Origin: Curtobacterium sp. 9128
GTDB taxonomy: Bacteria; Actinomycetota; Actinomycetes; Actinomycetales; Microbacteriaceae
Direction of reading: 5' to 3'
NCBI RefSeq assembly: GCF_900086645.1
Contig: NZ_LT576451.1
Span: 3,410,001-3,474,000, forward strand
Length of the DNA: 64,000 bases
Shown: positions 9,496 to 17,727 of the stretch, piece after piece
Numbering within the stretch: the first letter of the stretch is position 1
Layout of the letters: each line of letters starts with the position of its first letter
The notes under the pieces: generated by a model
What the model was told of the DNA's origin: nothing
Seen by the model: the letters and a program-made list of their open reading frames with translations, nothing else
The model's database searches: none
Position numbers and translations under genes: made by a program

Positions 9496-9900
9496 TCACC
9501 CGTCGATTGTGGCGAGGATCGCCGGGCGCTCCTGGGTGTCACCCTGGTCGACCCACGAGAGCACCTGTGCGCTGATCAAGTCGGTCGACGGCGTGGTGTC
9601 GGTCGCGAACGAGAGCGCCGAGCTCCATCGCTCCCCTGCTCCCACGCGCTTCGACACCGTCTGTAGGTCGACGCGCTCGTGGTCGTCCGCGGACCCGTGC
9701 CATGCCGTCGCATCGACGACGACGTCGCGCGGCTCGGAACACGTCAGGTCGAACACGACGAGGCCGTGCACGTGGTCGGCTGTGGCGTCGAGCACCGTGC
9801 AGCCCGGTGCGCCCGGGTCCGCGTGCGCCGGGGCCGCGGTGAGCAGCGCACCCGCGAGCACGGTCAGTACGGCACCGGCGGTCAGGGTCTTCGTGAACAT
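9496..9900 (-). CDS. Small secreted protein of unknown function
   Basis: The 134-residue product has a clear Sec signal peptide (MFTKTLTAGAVLTVLAGALL, ending TAAPAHA, cleavage near residue 27). The mature domain of about 107 residues is probably beta-rich and has two cysteines (in GCTVLD and LTCSEP) that could form a disulfide. ATG at 9900 is preferred because AGGAGG sits upstream at good spacing; a longer start would bury the signal peptide. I recognise no family. It precedes the metallophosphoesterase gene by 30 bases and may be co-transcribed. Confidence 0.75.
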   Translation of the reverse strand: MFTKTLTAGAVLTVLAGALLTAAPAHADPGAPGCTVLDATADHVHGLVVFDLTCSEPRDVVVDATAWHGSADDHERVDLQTVSKRVGAGERWSSALSFATDTTPSTDLISAQVLSWVDQGDTQERPAILATIDG

Positions 9901-10004
9901 CGTCGTCCTCCTCGGATCAGTGATGTTCCACATGTTGCACGTCGGACCAGGAGACTGTCAACGCCTGCACGGGCCGCGTGACCGGAGGCCTCCGTTCAGA
10001 GCGC

Positions 10005-10044
10005 GCTCGTCAGTGCTTGCTCGTCAGTGCTTGCTCGTCAATGC
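10005..10044. repeat. 14-bp tandem repeat at the end of a rhamnosidase gene
   Basis: GCTCGTCAGTGCTT is repeated head to tail at 10005-10018 and 10019-10032, with a partial third copy to 10044. The repeat spans the stop codon of the rhamnosidase gene on the minus strand, and each full unit carries the same TGA, so the stop region is duplicated. This looks like slippage expansion. Confidence 0.85.
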
Positions 10045-12534
10045 GTGCGTCCCCACCCCGAGCACCTCGGTCCGACCATCAGGCAGCCGGACCTCGGCCT
10101 CCGTCCCCGGGGGCACCGTGACCGACAACGACACGGATCCACCGGTCACCGTCCACCGGACAGCAGCCCCGCCGTACGGCGTCCGCACCGAGCACGACGC
10201 CGACCCCACCGGCCCGCACACCGCCGGCGCGACGAGGAACCGCCGCCACCCCGGCTCGAGCGGCCGGATGCCGGCGACGTACCCGGTCAGCCAGTCGTCG
10301 ACCGTCCCGAGGAAGTAGTGCCCGTGCGACCGCGCCGCCAGGTCCCAGTGCTCGAACGTCGACGTCGCGCCTGCCTCCCGCCACGCACCCCACGACGGCA
10401 CGGTCGTCTGTCGCGCCACGGCGAGCGCCAGGGACGCGTACCCGGCGTCGGTGAGCACGGGCAGCAGCCACTTCGTGCCGATCGCCCCGGTGTCGAGGTG
10501 GTCGCCACGCGCGCGGACATCAGCGGCCAGTGCCGCCGCGACCGCCGGACGAGCGGACGAGGGCACCAGGTCGAACGCCAGCGCCAGCACCTGGTGCGAC
10601 TGCCGGAAGCCCTCGTCGCCCGACCCCCGGACGGCACCGTCGACCAAGAACCGGGCAACGAACGCGTCCCGCACACGCGCGGCAGCAGCACGCGCCCACG
10701 ACGCGTCCCGCCCGAGCACCTCGTCCACCCGTGCGACGGTGTCGAGGATCCGGACGAGGAACGCCGTCGCCGGCACCCGGGAGTCCTCCGGTGGATTGCC
10801 GCCACCGGGATCCGTGCCCGGGGCGACCCAGTCACCGAGGATCGTGTCCGCGATGCCGTCCGGCGACCGGTCGACCTCGAAACGCGCGTAGGACTCCATC
10901 GCCTCGACGTGGCGCTCGAGCACCGAGACGTCGCCGGTGTGCCGGTACACGTCCCACGGCACGGTCACCAGCGCCGAGTGCCACACCGGAGCCCGCTCGT
11001 CCACGCCGAACACCCCGGCGTTCGGGGCGATGAGCGCCGGCGGATGTCCGGGCGAGGTCGTCTCCGCGAGGTCGCCGACCCACTTCGTGAGCACGTCGGC
11101 GGCGTCGAGGTTCGTCAGGAACATGTCCGCGCCGACCGCGGCGTCGCCGGTCCAGCCGTTCTTCTCGTACTTGGGGGTGTCGGTCGGGTACCCGTGCAGG
11201 TTGTTCTCCATGGTCCGCAGGGTCGCGTCGTGGATCCACTGCAGCAGGCCGTCGTCGACGGAGAAGGTGCTCGTGACCTCGGCGTCGGTGCGGACCACCC
11301 GCGCGGTGACGTCCGCCACGGTCGGCCCGAGCGGCTCCGGCCATCCGGACAGCTGAACGTACCGGAACCCCTTGTAGGAGAACCGCGGCTCCCACGAGGC
11401 CGCGTCCTCGTCGAGCGTCACCTCGTCGGTCTGGAAGCCGTCGGCGAAGTAGTGCTTCTCGTCGTCGGCGTTCGGCAGGCCGTCCGGACGCAGCCGTTCG
11501 CCGTACCGGATCCGCACCGATGCGCCAGCGGCTCCGGCGGGCAGCCGCAGCTGCACCCAGCCGGCGACGACCCGGGGGAACGTGACGACCCACTCCCCCG
11601 GAGCCACCTGGGTGACGTCGGTCGGCTGGAGCTCCTCGACGACCCGGATCGGTTGCTCGGCTCGTGCCTCGAGCGCGCCAGCCGGACCCGTCACGACGAC
11701 GGCGGGCAACGCCGGTGCGGCGAGCGGTCGGCCGGGGCGTCGGCGCAGGTCGTGCACCTCACCTCCGTACAGGTCGTCCAGGAGGATCGTCCCGCGCCGG
11801 GCGGTCCAGTCCGGACCGGTGCGGATCACGTCCACCGCCCCGTCCTCGCGTTCCAGCCGCAGGACCGCGCGGACGCGCGGCTCCGCGTGCCACGGCGCGC
11901 GCTCCCACGCCCAGACGTTCGCGTTGGTCATCCCGTAGAACCCGCGGCCGAGTTCGAGGCCGAGCAGGTGTTCCGCCCCGTCGGCGAGCTCGGCGGTGAC
12001 GTCGTGCACGACGACCTGCACGCGGCGGTCCCAGTGCGTCGTGGTGGGCGACAGGACCTCGTCCGAGGCCAGGCGTCCGTCGATCCGGACGTCGACGTGC
12101 CCGCCGGCAGCCACCGCCAGGAGCGCACGGCGGACCGGGGCAGCCGCGTGCACCTGGGCCTCGAGCACCGGGGCGGCGAGTGCCCCGTCGTGGCATCGCT
12201 CGCGGGGCGCCGGGCCGGCGTCCTCGACGCCGGGCGCCGTGACCCACTCGGCACCACGCCACGCGTCGTCGTCGACGGGTGTGGGGGTGAACCGGCCGTG
12301 CTCGGTGGTGACCGTCGCGCCCGACTCGATCCGGGCCTCCCAATCGTGTTCCCGCCACGGTGCGAACCGGAGACCGGTCGGCGACGTGACCCACGGTTCG
12401 ACGCTCCGGATGCGGCCGGAGTCCCACACGACCGCGTCGCCGTCCCGGACCACGAGACGGAACGCCGTCTGCGGGCTCGTGACGGGCCAGGTGAACCGGA
12501 CACGTCCGTCGGCCTCGGTCGCCAGGGGCTCCAT
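10024..12534 (-). CDS. Alpha-L-rhamnosidase, GH78 (divergent subgroup)
   Basis: The 836-residue enzyme has GH78 architecture: an N-terminal fibronectin-like domain, a Bac_rhamnosid_N beta domain, an (alpha/alpha)6 barrel and a C-terminal beta domain. No signal peptide is present, so cleavage of terminal rhamnose is cytoplasmic. The catalytic region reads TDTPKYEKNGWTGD (D452, E457) where the other two GH78 enzymes here have TDCPQRDERLGWTGD, so it belongs to another subgroup and may take another substrate. ATG at 12534 follows GGAGGA. A TGAAACGATTCA operator lies 40 bases upstream, placing it in the rhamnose regulon. Confidence 0.92.
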   Translation of the reverse strand: MEPLATEADGRVRFTWPVTSPQTAFRLVVRDGDAVVWDSGRIRSVEPWVTSPTGLRFAPWREHDWEARIESGATVTTEHGRFTPTPVDDDAWRGAEWVTAPGVEDAGPAPRERCHDGALAAPVLEAQVHAAAPVRRALLAVAAGGHVDVRIDGRLASDEVLSPTTTHWDRRVQVVVHDVTAELADGAEHLLGLELGRGFYGMTNANVWAWERAPWHAEPRVRAVLRLEREDGAVDVIRTGPDWTARRGTILLDDLYGGEVHDLRRRPGRPLAAPALPAVVVTGPAGALEARAEQPIRVVEELQPTDVTQVAPGEWVVTFPRVVAGWVQLRLPAGAAGASVRIRYGERLRPDGLPNADDEKHYFADGFQTDEVTLDEDAASWEPRFSYKGFRYVQLSGWPEPLGPTVADVTARVVRTDAEVTSTFSVDDGLLQWIHDATLRTMENNLHGYPTDTPKYEKNGWTGDAAVGADMFLTNLDAADVLTKWVGDLAETTSPGHPPALIAPNAGVFGVDERAPVWHSALVTVPWDVYRHTGDVSVLERHVEAMESYARFEVDRSPDGIADTILGDWVAPGTDPGGGNPPEDSRVPATAFLVRILDTVARVDEVLGRDASWARAAAARVRDAFVARFLVDGAVRGSGDEGFRQSHQVLALAFDLVPSSARPAVAAALAADVRARGDHLDTGAIGTKWLLPVLTDAGYASLALAVARQTTVPSWGAWREAGATSTFEHWDLAARSHGHYFLGTVDDWLTGYVAGIRPLEPGWRRFLVAPAVCGPVGSASCSVRTPYGGAAVRWTVTGGSVSLSVTVPPGTEAEVRLPDGRTEVLGVGTHALTSKH

Positions 12535-12573
12535 CGCTCCTCCATCCGCCGGCGCCGCAGTGCGCTCAGCGCC

Positions 12574-12607
12574 TGAAACGATTCACGGAAGGCGACCGCG
12601 TTGTCAA
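12574..12607 (-). promoter_or_regulatory. Rhamnose-regulon operator and promoter of the first rhamnosidase
   Basis: On the minus strand a TTGACA -35 box (12602-12607) is followed, after 16 bases, by the near-palindrome TGAATCGTTTCA (12574-12585), the reverse complement of TGAAACGATTCA. The operator covers the expected -10 region. The same 12-mer precedes three other rhamnose genes here. A LacI-type repressor is expected because of the CG-centred palindrome. Confidence 0.78.
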
Positions 12608-12610
12608 GCG

Positions 12611-13456
12611 TCACGGACGGATCTGTTCGAGCCCGTACCGGCTGGGCGGTGTTCCGAAGGTGGCACGGAACACCCGCGAGAAGTAGAGCTGGTCCTCGAA
12701 CCCGACGGCACGGGCGACCTCGCCGACCCGGAGTCCGCTCGACCGCAGCATCTCGGCCGCCTCCCGCATCCGTACCGAGCGGACCCAGGCGCTCGCGGAT
12801 GTCCCGAGGTGCGCGGCGAACAGCCGACCCGCGGTGGACACGCTGCACCCGCCGGCCGCCGCGATCTCGGCGACGGGGAGCGGCCGGTCGAGGTTCCGAC
12901 GGACGTGGGCGGTCATCAGCTCGAGCGCTGCCGGCACCGCCGCGTCCCCGGCTGCGTCGAGCCCGTCCTCGGCGACGAAGAGCGCGCCGAGTGCACGTGA
13001 CACCCCCTCGTCGAAGGGACCGTCACCGAACCGCTCGACCGTGTACCCGCCGAGCGAGGCGATCCGTCGTGCCGTGGACGTGGTCGCCGCGGACTGCCGC
13101 GGTCGACCGGGGTCGCCGCGGCGATCGCCGGCGTCGTAGAGCGGGTCACCCGGTTGGTGCGCGACCGCCGGCAGCACCGGGGTCGACCGGTCGTGCCGTG
13201 GGACGACGTGCACGGTCCCCAGGCGGAACGGCGCTCGGTCGTCGGCGAGGTACTCGACGTCGTGGCCCCACGGCAGCCGCAGGACGGATCCCGACGTCAG
13301 CGTGAACCGGTCGCCGCACGAGCGCACCGTGCCCGTCCCGGCGAGCACCCAGAGGAAGCAGACGCTCAGGACGCGCTCGTGCCGGATCCGCTCACCGGCG
13401 CGGAAGCGGTACCAGTTGGCGGCGACCACCGCGGGGCCCTCGGTCGTTGTGTCCAT
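12611..13456 (-). CDS. AraC-family transcriptional regulator
   Basis: About 281 residues comprise an N-terminal cupin-like sensor domain and a C-terminal double helix-turn-helix (VAEIAAAGGCSVSTAGRLFAAHLG and VGEVARAVGFEDQLYFSRVFRATFGTPPSRYG), the AraC/XylS DNA-binding module. The gene is divergent from the ferredoxin/reductase/P450 operon and lies 76 bases upstream of the rhamnosidase gene start, in the same direction. It could control either. The start is uncertain: ATG 13456 and ATG 13498 are both open. The effector is unknown; many relatives respond to sugars such as rhamnose. Confidence 0.88.
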   Translation of the reverse strand: MDTTTEGPAVVAANWYRFRAGERIRHERVLSVCFLWVLAGTGTVRSCGDRFTLTSGSVLRLPWGHDVEYLADDRAPFRLGTVHVVPRHDRSTPVLPAVAHQPGDPLYDAGDRRGDPGRPRQSAATTSTARRIASLGGYTVERFGDGPFDEGVSRALGALFVAEDGLDAAGDAAVPAALELMTAHVRRNLDRPLPVAEIAAAGGCSVSTAGRLFAAHLGTSASAWVRSVRMREAAEMLRSSGLRVGEVARAVGFEDQLYFSRVFRATFGTPPSRYGLEQIRP

Positions 13457-13591
13457 ACGCCGAGCGTATAGCGAGCCATGCCTGACCGAGATGTCCATGT
13501 TCTGGGGATCGCGCCCATGCCGCGCACCACCCGGCGAGCCCTAGCGTCGGGTGCACCGGTCGACGCGGACCGGAGGACGACAGGAGACACG

Positions 13592-13783
13592 ATGCGCATC
13601 ATCGCCGACACCAGTGCATGCGTCGGAGCGGGGCAGTGCGCCCTCGTCGCCGGCGAGCTCTTCGACCAGGACGACGACGGCATCGTCGAGCTCCTCGTCG
13701 ACGTGCCGGACGCCGCGGACGAGCCGGCAGCACGTCGGGCAGCTGCGCTCTGTCCGGCGCGTGCCATCACGATCGAGGAGTGA
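13592..13783 (+). CDS. [3Fe-4S]-type ferredoxin, P450 redox partner
   Basis: The 63-residue ferredoxin has three cluster cysteines, C10 and C16 (CVGAGQC) and C54 in CP, with alanine at the fourth position. This is the pattern of actinobacterial P450-associated [3Fe-4S] ferredoxins. ATG at 13592 follows GGAGACAC; longer in-frame starts contain no ferredoxin sequence. Its stop overlaps the reductase start (GTGA), and the P450 gene follows, so electrons should pass NAD(P)H to reductase to ferredoxin to P450 in the cytoplasm. Confidence 0.93.
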   Translation: MRIIADTSACVGAGQCALVAGELFDQDDDGIVELLVDVPDAADEPAARRAAALCPARAITIEE

Positions 13784-14919
13784 GCGTGCACGTCGTCGTG
13801 GTCGGTGCCGGTGTCGCCGGGGTGACCTGCGCCGAGGCACTCCGTGCGGCGGGACACGACGGCCCGATCACCCTCGTCGGCGCCGAACCGCACGCCCCGT
13901 ACGCCCGGCCGCCGCTCTCGAAGCAGGTCCTCGACGGCTCGTGGCACCCCTCGCGCTCCGTGCTCCGGACGGTCGCGGAACTCGACGGTCTCGACGTCAC
14001 GCTCCTCGCCGGCGCCACCGCGACCGCACTCGACCCGGAGGCGCACGTCGTGACCGTCGACGGAGCCCGACTGCACTACGACGCCCTCGTCATCGCGACC
14101 GGTGTCGAGCCGGTCCGGCCCGAGCTGCCGGGGATCGAGCACGCGTTCGTCCTGCGGACCCTCGACGACGCCGTCGCGCTGCGGTCCGCATGGGCGCGCG
14201 CCGAGCGTGTCGTCGTCATGGGGACGGGCGTGCTCGGGTCCGAGATCACGTCAGCGGCCCGACACCACGGCCACGAGGTCGCCCTCATCGGTCGGAGCGG
14301 CCGGCTGTCCTTCGGCACCGTCGGCACGCTGCTGTCCGAACGGCTCACCGAGCTGCACCGCGACAACGGGGTCGACCTGCGCCCCGATGCCGGCGCGCTG
14401 GGGGTCACGATCGACGGCCTGGTCCTCGGCGACGGTTCCGTCCTCCGAGCGGATCTCGTCGTGGCGGCCACCGGCGGACACCCCAGGACATCATGGCTCG
14501 CCGCATCGGGGCTCACCGTGCGGGACGGGGTGTGCTGCGACGACCACGGCAGGGCCGCACCCGACGTGTACGCGATCGGCGACGTCGCACGCTGGACGGA
14601 CCCCGTGACCGGCCGATCGACGCGCATCGAGCACCAGACGAACGCCATCGAGCAGGCACTGTCGGTCGCCGCGACGATCACCGGGGCCGAACCGCTCGCC
14701 GCGCCGATCCCGTTCTTCTGGTCGGAGGTGCACGGCATCCGCATCCAGGCCGTCGGCACGTTCGACCCCGCACGCCCGCTGGACCCGTGGCAGGAGGACA
14801 GCGACGTGCTCGTCCAACGCGACGGGGCGGCCACGACCGGCGTCGTCGGCTGGGCCGCACCCCGTGCCTTCCGCCGAGCCCGGGCCGAACTCGCCCGAAC
14901 CGTCCCCGCCCACGCCTGA
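13780..14919 (+). CDS. FAD-dependent ferredoxin reductase
   Basis: The 379-residue flavoprotein has two Rossmann motifs, VVVVGAGVAGVTCAEAL at the N-terminus for FAD and VVVMGTGVLGSEITSA near residue 145 for NAD(P)H, plus the second FAD contact VYAIGDVARW. This is the putidaredoxin reductase/rubredoxin reductase family. GTG at 13780 overlaps the ferredoxin stop; an upstream ATG in frame would run through the ferredoxin gene. It lies 15 bases before the P450 gene, completing a class I three-component system. Confidence 0.93.
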   Translation: MSVHVVVVGAGVAGVTCAEALRAAGHDGPITLVGAEPHAPYARPPLSKQVLDGSWHPSRSVLRTVAELDGLDVTLLAGATATALDPEAHVVTVDGARLHYDALVIATGVEPVRPELPGIEHAFVLRTLDDAVALRSAWARAERVVVMGTGVLGSEITSAARHHGHEVALIGRSGRLSFGTVGTLLSERLTELHRDNGVDLRPDAGALGVTIDGLVLGDGSVLRADLVVAATGGHPRTSWLAASGLTVRDGVCCDDHGRAAPDVYAIGDVARWTDPVTGRSTRIEHQTNAIEQALSVAATITGAEPLAAPIPFFWSEVHGIRIQAVGTFDPARPLDPWQEDSDVLVQRDGAATTGVVGWAAPRAFRRARAELARTVPAHA

Positions 14920-14934
14920 CTCCTGGAGACCTCC

Positions 14935-16200
14935 ATGTCCGGATGCCCCTTCCACGCCGTCACCCTCCCCGGCGACAGCACACCGCTCACCCCGTCGCCC
15001 GACTTCGCCGAGTGGCGCGACCAGGCACCAGCCGTGCCGCTCGCGTACGACGACGGGCACGTCGGGCTCATCGTCACCCGCTACGACGCCGCCCGGGCGA
15101 TCCTGGCCGACCCGCGGTTCAGTCAGGTGCCGCACCGGATGCCGCGCGGACCGGCACGCCCGCACGACACAGTCGACGGGGCCGCCGCCGACGCCGCCGG
15201 GGCCGCCGTCCCGGCGCCACGGCCCCAGGATCCGCTCGACGACGCCGCTCGCCGGTCGATCGACGCCGCGAACCTGCTCGCACTCGACGGCGCCGTGCAC
15301 CAGCGCATGCGCCGCGGCGTCACCGCGCGCTTCTCGGTCAAGCAGGTGCGCCAGCGCGGCCCCGAGGTGCGCGATCGCGTGGCGAGGCACCTGCACCGGC
15401 TGCTCGCCCACGACGGGCCCGTCGACCTCTTCTCGGAGTACGCGCAGCCGATCGCCGCCGAGACCCACTGCAGCGTGATCGGCGTGCACGAGGACCGCGT
15501 GCCCGAGTTCGTCGAGCACTTCGTCCGGGGTTCGAGCACGCAGGCCAGGTTCGACTTCATCCGCTCCGTGGTCGACGCCCGCGCGGCGGACCCGGGCGAG
15601 GACGTCATCACCGACCTGCTCGCCTCGGACTTCTCGCGCGTCGAGGTCGAGGGGCTCGTCTTCCAGCTGATGAGCGCCGGGCACGACTCCGTGGCGTACC
15701 TCATCGCCACCGCGACGGTGGCACTGCTGACGAACCCGGAACTGCTCGCGCGGCTCCGAGCCGACCCGGAGCGGGTGGGTCCGGCGATCGAGGAGTTCAT
15801 GCGGACCGGTGCGATGTTCCTCACGCTGTTCCCGCGCACCGCGACCGAGGACGTCGAGATCGAGGGGGTGACCGTCGCCGCCGGGCAGACCGTCTCCGTG
15901 TCACCGGTCGGGGCGAACCGGGATCCACGGCACTTCGAGGACCCCGAGCGCTTCGACGTCGACCGGGACGCTTTCGGGCACCTGGGGTTCGGGTACGGGC
16001 CACACGGCTGCATCGGCCAGCAACTCGCGCGCGCCGAGATCCGGGAGGCGATCACGCAGCTGATCACCGGCGCCCCCGACTTGCGACTCGTCGACGCCGA
16101 ACAACTCCGACCGATGCCGTTCGCCAACCCGGTCGCGACGTACGAGGCCGGCGCAGTGCTCGTGAAAACCGACCGCGCTTCGATTTCTCCATCATTGTGA
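14935..16200 (+). CDS. Cytochrome P450 monooxygenase
   Basis: The 421-residue soluble bacterial P450 shows the heme-binding FGYGPHGCIGQQ with proximal C359, the K-helix ExxR (E287, R290) and an I-helix AGHDS (residues 248-252), where serine replaces the usual threonine of the proton-relay pair. ATG at 14935 follows CTGGAG. Redox partners are encoded just upstream. It lies between two rhamnose-regulon promoters, so oxidation of an aglycone or terpenoid released from a rhamnoside is a reasonable hypothesis. The true substrate is unknown, and assignment to a CYP family needs alignment. Confidence 0.93.
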   Translation: MSGCPFHAVTLPGDSTPLTPSPDFAEWRDQAPAVPLAYDDGHVGLIVTRYDAARAILADPRFSQVPHRMPRGPARPHDTVDGAAADAAGAAVPAPRPQDPLDDAARRSIDAANLLALDGAVHQRMRRGVTARFSVKQVRQRGPEVRDRVARHLHRLLAHDGPVDLFSEYAQPIAAETHCSVIGVHEDRVPEFVEHFVRGSSTQARFDFIRSVVDARAADPGEDVITDLLASDFSRVEVEGLVFQLMSAGHDSVAYLIATATVALLTNPELLARLRADPERVGPAIEEFMRTGAMFLTLFPRTATEDVEIEGVTVAAGQTVSVSPVGANRDPRHFEDPERFDVDRDAFGHLGFGYGPHGCIGQQLARAEIREAITQLITGAPDLRLVDAEQLRPMPFANPVATYEAGAVLVKTDRASISPSL

Positions 16201-16231
16201 GATAACCCTGGCGCTCGCGGCGTCGGGTGCG

Positions 16232-16264
16232 TATATTCATCGCAACCACCGATGAAACGATTCA
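16232..16264 (+). promoter_or_regulatory. Promoter and rhamnose-regulon operator before the first rhamnoside importer
   Basis: A TATATT -10 box (16232-16237) is followed 15 bases later by the operator TGAAACGATTCA (16253-16264), which would sit just downstream of the transcription start and block it. The permease promoter at 25303-25334 has almost the same arrangement. The binding-protein start codon is 48 bases further on. Confidence 0.77.
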
Positions 16265-16311
16265 GTTCCCGGCGGTTCCCGATCCTCAACGACGACGACC
16301 GGAGGTACTCG

Positions 16312-17727
16312 ATGACGAGCCGACCACCACACCCGCCCACCAGGCCCGCGGCACGCGACGTGTCGAGACGGGCGTTCCTCGCAGCCATCGCGGCCGGCAC
16401 CGCGACGATCGGCCTCGCCGGCTGCACCGTGATCTCCGGCGGCGCCGTCGCGGACGACCAGCAGGGCCTCAGGCTCAGCAAGGACCCGGCACCGGGCCGC
16501 GCGCACGTCGTCGAGATGTACAACATCTGGGGCGGCACGCTCGGCAACGCCTGGGTCGAGCTCGCCGACCTCTACGAGCAGTCGCAGTCGCACACCGGCG
16601 TCCGGGTCACCTACGCGCCGCTGTCCGGCAACACGCAGATCCGTCTGCAGACCGCCATCGCCGCGGGCACCCCGCCGGACCTGGCGTTCTGCACCCCAGA
16701 GGAGTACCCGCAATTCGCGGGCTACGGCGTCGTCGAGCCACTCGGTGCCCGGATCGCGGCCGCCGGCCTCGGTGCGGCCAACTTCGCACCGGCGGTGTGG
16801 AAGCAGATGACGGCCACGGACGACATCTACGCGATGCCGGTGCTCGTCGACGTGAACTTCCCGATGTTCTGGAACAAGAAGGTCTTCGCGTCAGCCGGCC
16901 TCGACCCCGAGACCCCGCCGAAGACCATCGACGAGCTCGAGGCGTTCTCGGACAAGATCCTGCAGAAGCGCGGCAACCAGGTCACCCGGATCGGGACCGT
17001 GCCGTGGGACTACTACGGCTTCAGCAACTCGATGTTCACGTTCGGCTTCGCCTTCGGCGGGAAGTTCATGAGCGACGACAACATGGAGGCCACCCCCGAC
17101 GACCCGAACATCGTCCAGGCGCTCCAGTGGATGGTCGACTACGCGAAGAAGGTCGGCGGCGCGAGCCACCTGTCCGTCACCAGCCCGTCGCAGACCCTGC
17201 CGACGATCGCGAGCGGCAACGTCGGCATGGCGCCGATGACGACGACGGACGCGCAGAACGTCTACCGGAGCGGGGACAAGGCGAAGGTCGAACTCGGCGC
17301 GACGCTCTTCCCCTACGCGGAGGGGCTCGGCTCTCCTGGGAGCGCGACCTGGCTCGGCGGCTACGACCTCTTCATCCCGAAGGACTCCAAGGAGCACGAC
17401 TCCGCGTGGGACTTCCTGCAGTTCGCGACCGTCTCGGACGCCGGCACGCAGTCGAACTTCAAGTACGGCACCCTGCTCCCCGGCTGGTCCGACTCCCCCG
17501 TCCTGGCGGAGTTCCAGAAGGACCCGAACATCGCCGTCTACCGCGAGGGCCTCCTCACCGCGAAGAACATCCGCCCGACGATCCCCGTCGCGAGCACCTA
17601 CGCGACCGCGCTCGACATCCAGGTGAGCTCGGCCATCTACGGCCAGATCACCCCGGAGCGCGCCCTGGCCAAGGTCAAGGCCTCGGTCAACGCCGCGTTC
17701 GACGAATTCCGGAAGGAGAACTCGTGA
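16312..17727 (+). CDS. ABC sugar importer, solute-binding lipoprotein (Tat-type signal)
   Basis: The 471-residue CUT1 solute-binding protein has a twin-arginine lipoprotein signal (SRRAFLAAIAAGTATIG, then lipobox LAGC). It should be exported folded and anchored to the outer face of the membrane. ATG at 16312 follows GGAGGTACTCG; an upstream ATG lacks a ribosome site and overlaps the operator. It starts the operon binding protein - two permeases - GH78, and so probably captures a rhamnose-containing oligosaccharide or glycoside. Confidence 0.92.
   Translation: MTSRPPHPPTRPAARDVSRRAFLAAIAAGTATIGLAGCTVISGGAVADDQQGLRLSKDPAPGRAHVVEMYNIWGGTLGNAWVELADLYEQSQSHTGVRVTYAPLSGNTQIRLQTAIAAGTPPDLAFCTPEEYPQFAGYGVVEPLGARIAAAGLGAANFAPAVWKQMTATDDIYAMPVLVDVNFPMFWNKKVFASAGLDPETPPKTIDELEAFSDKILQKRGNQVTRIGTVPWDYYGFSNSMFTFGFAFGGKFMSDDNMEATPDDPNIVQALQWMVDYAKKVGGASHLSVTSPSQTLPTIASGNVGMAPMTTTDAQNVYRSGDKAKVELGATLFPYAEGLGSPGSATWLGGYDLFIPKDSKEHDSAWDFLQFATVSDAGTQSNFKYGTLLPGWSDSPVLAEFQKDPNIAVYREGLLTAKNIRPTIPVASTYATALDIQVSSAIYGQITPERALAKVKASVNAAFDEFRKENS

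Noticed and set aside
13551-16205. An 884-codon open frame on the plus strand across the ferredoxin, reductase and P450 genes
   Set aside because: The translation is arginine/proline-rich low-complexity with no domain, and it lies in another frame of three clear genes. This is the usual GC-rich shadow effect.
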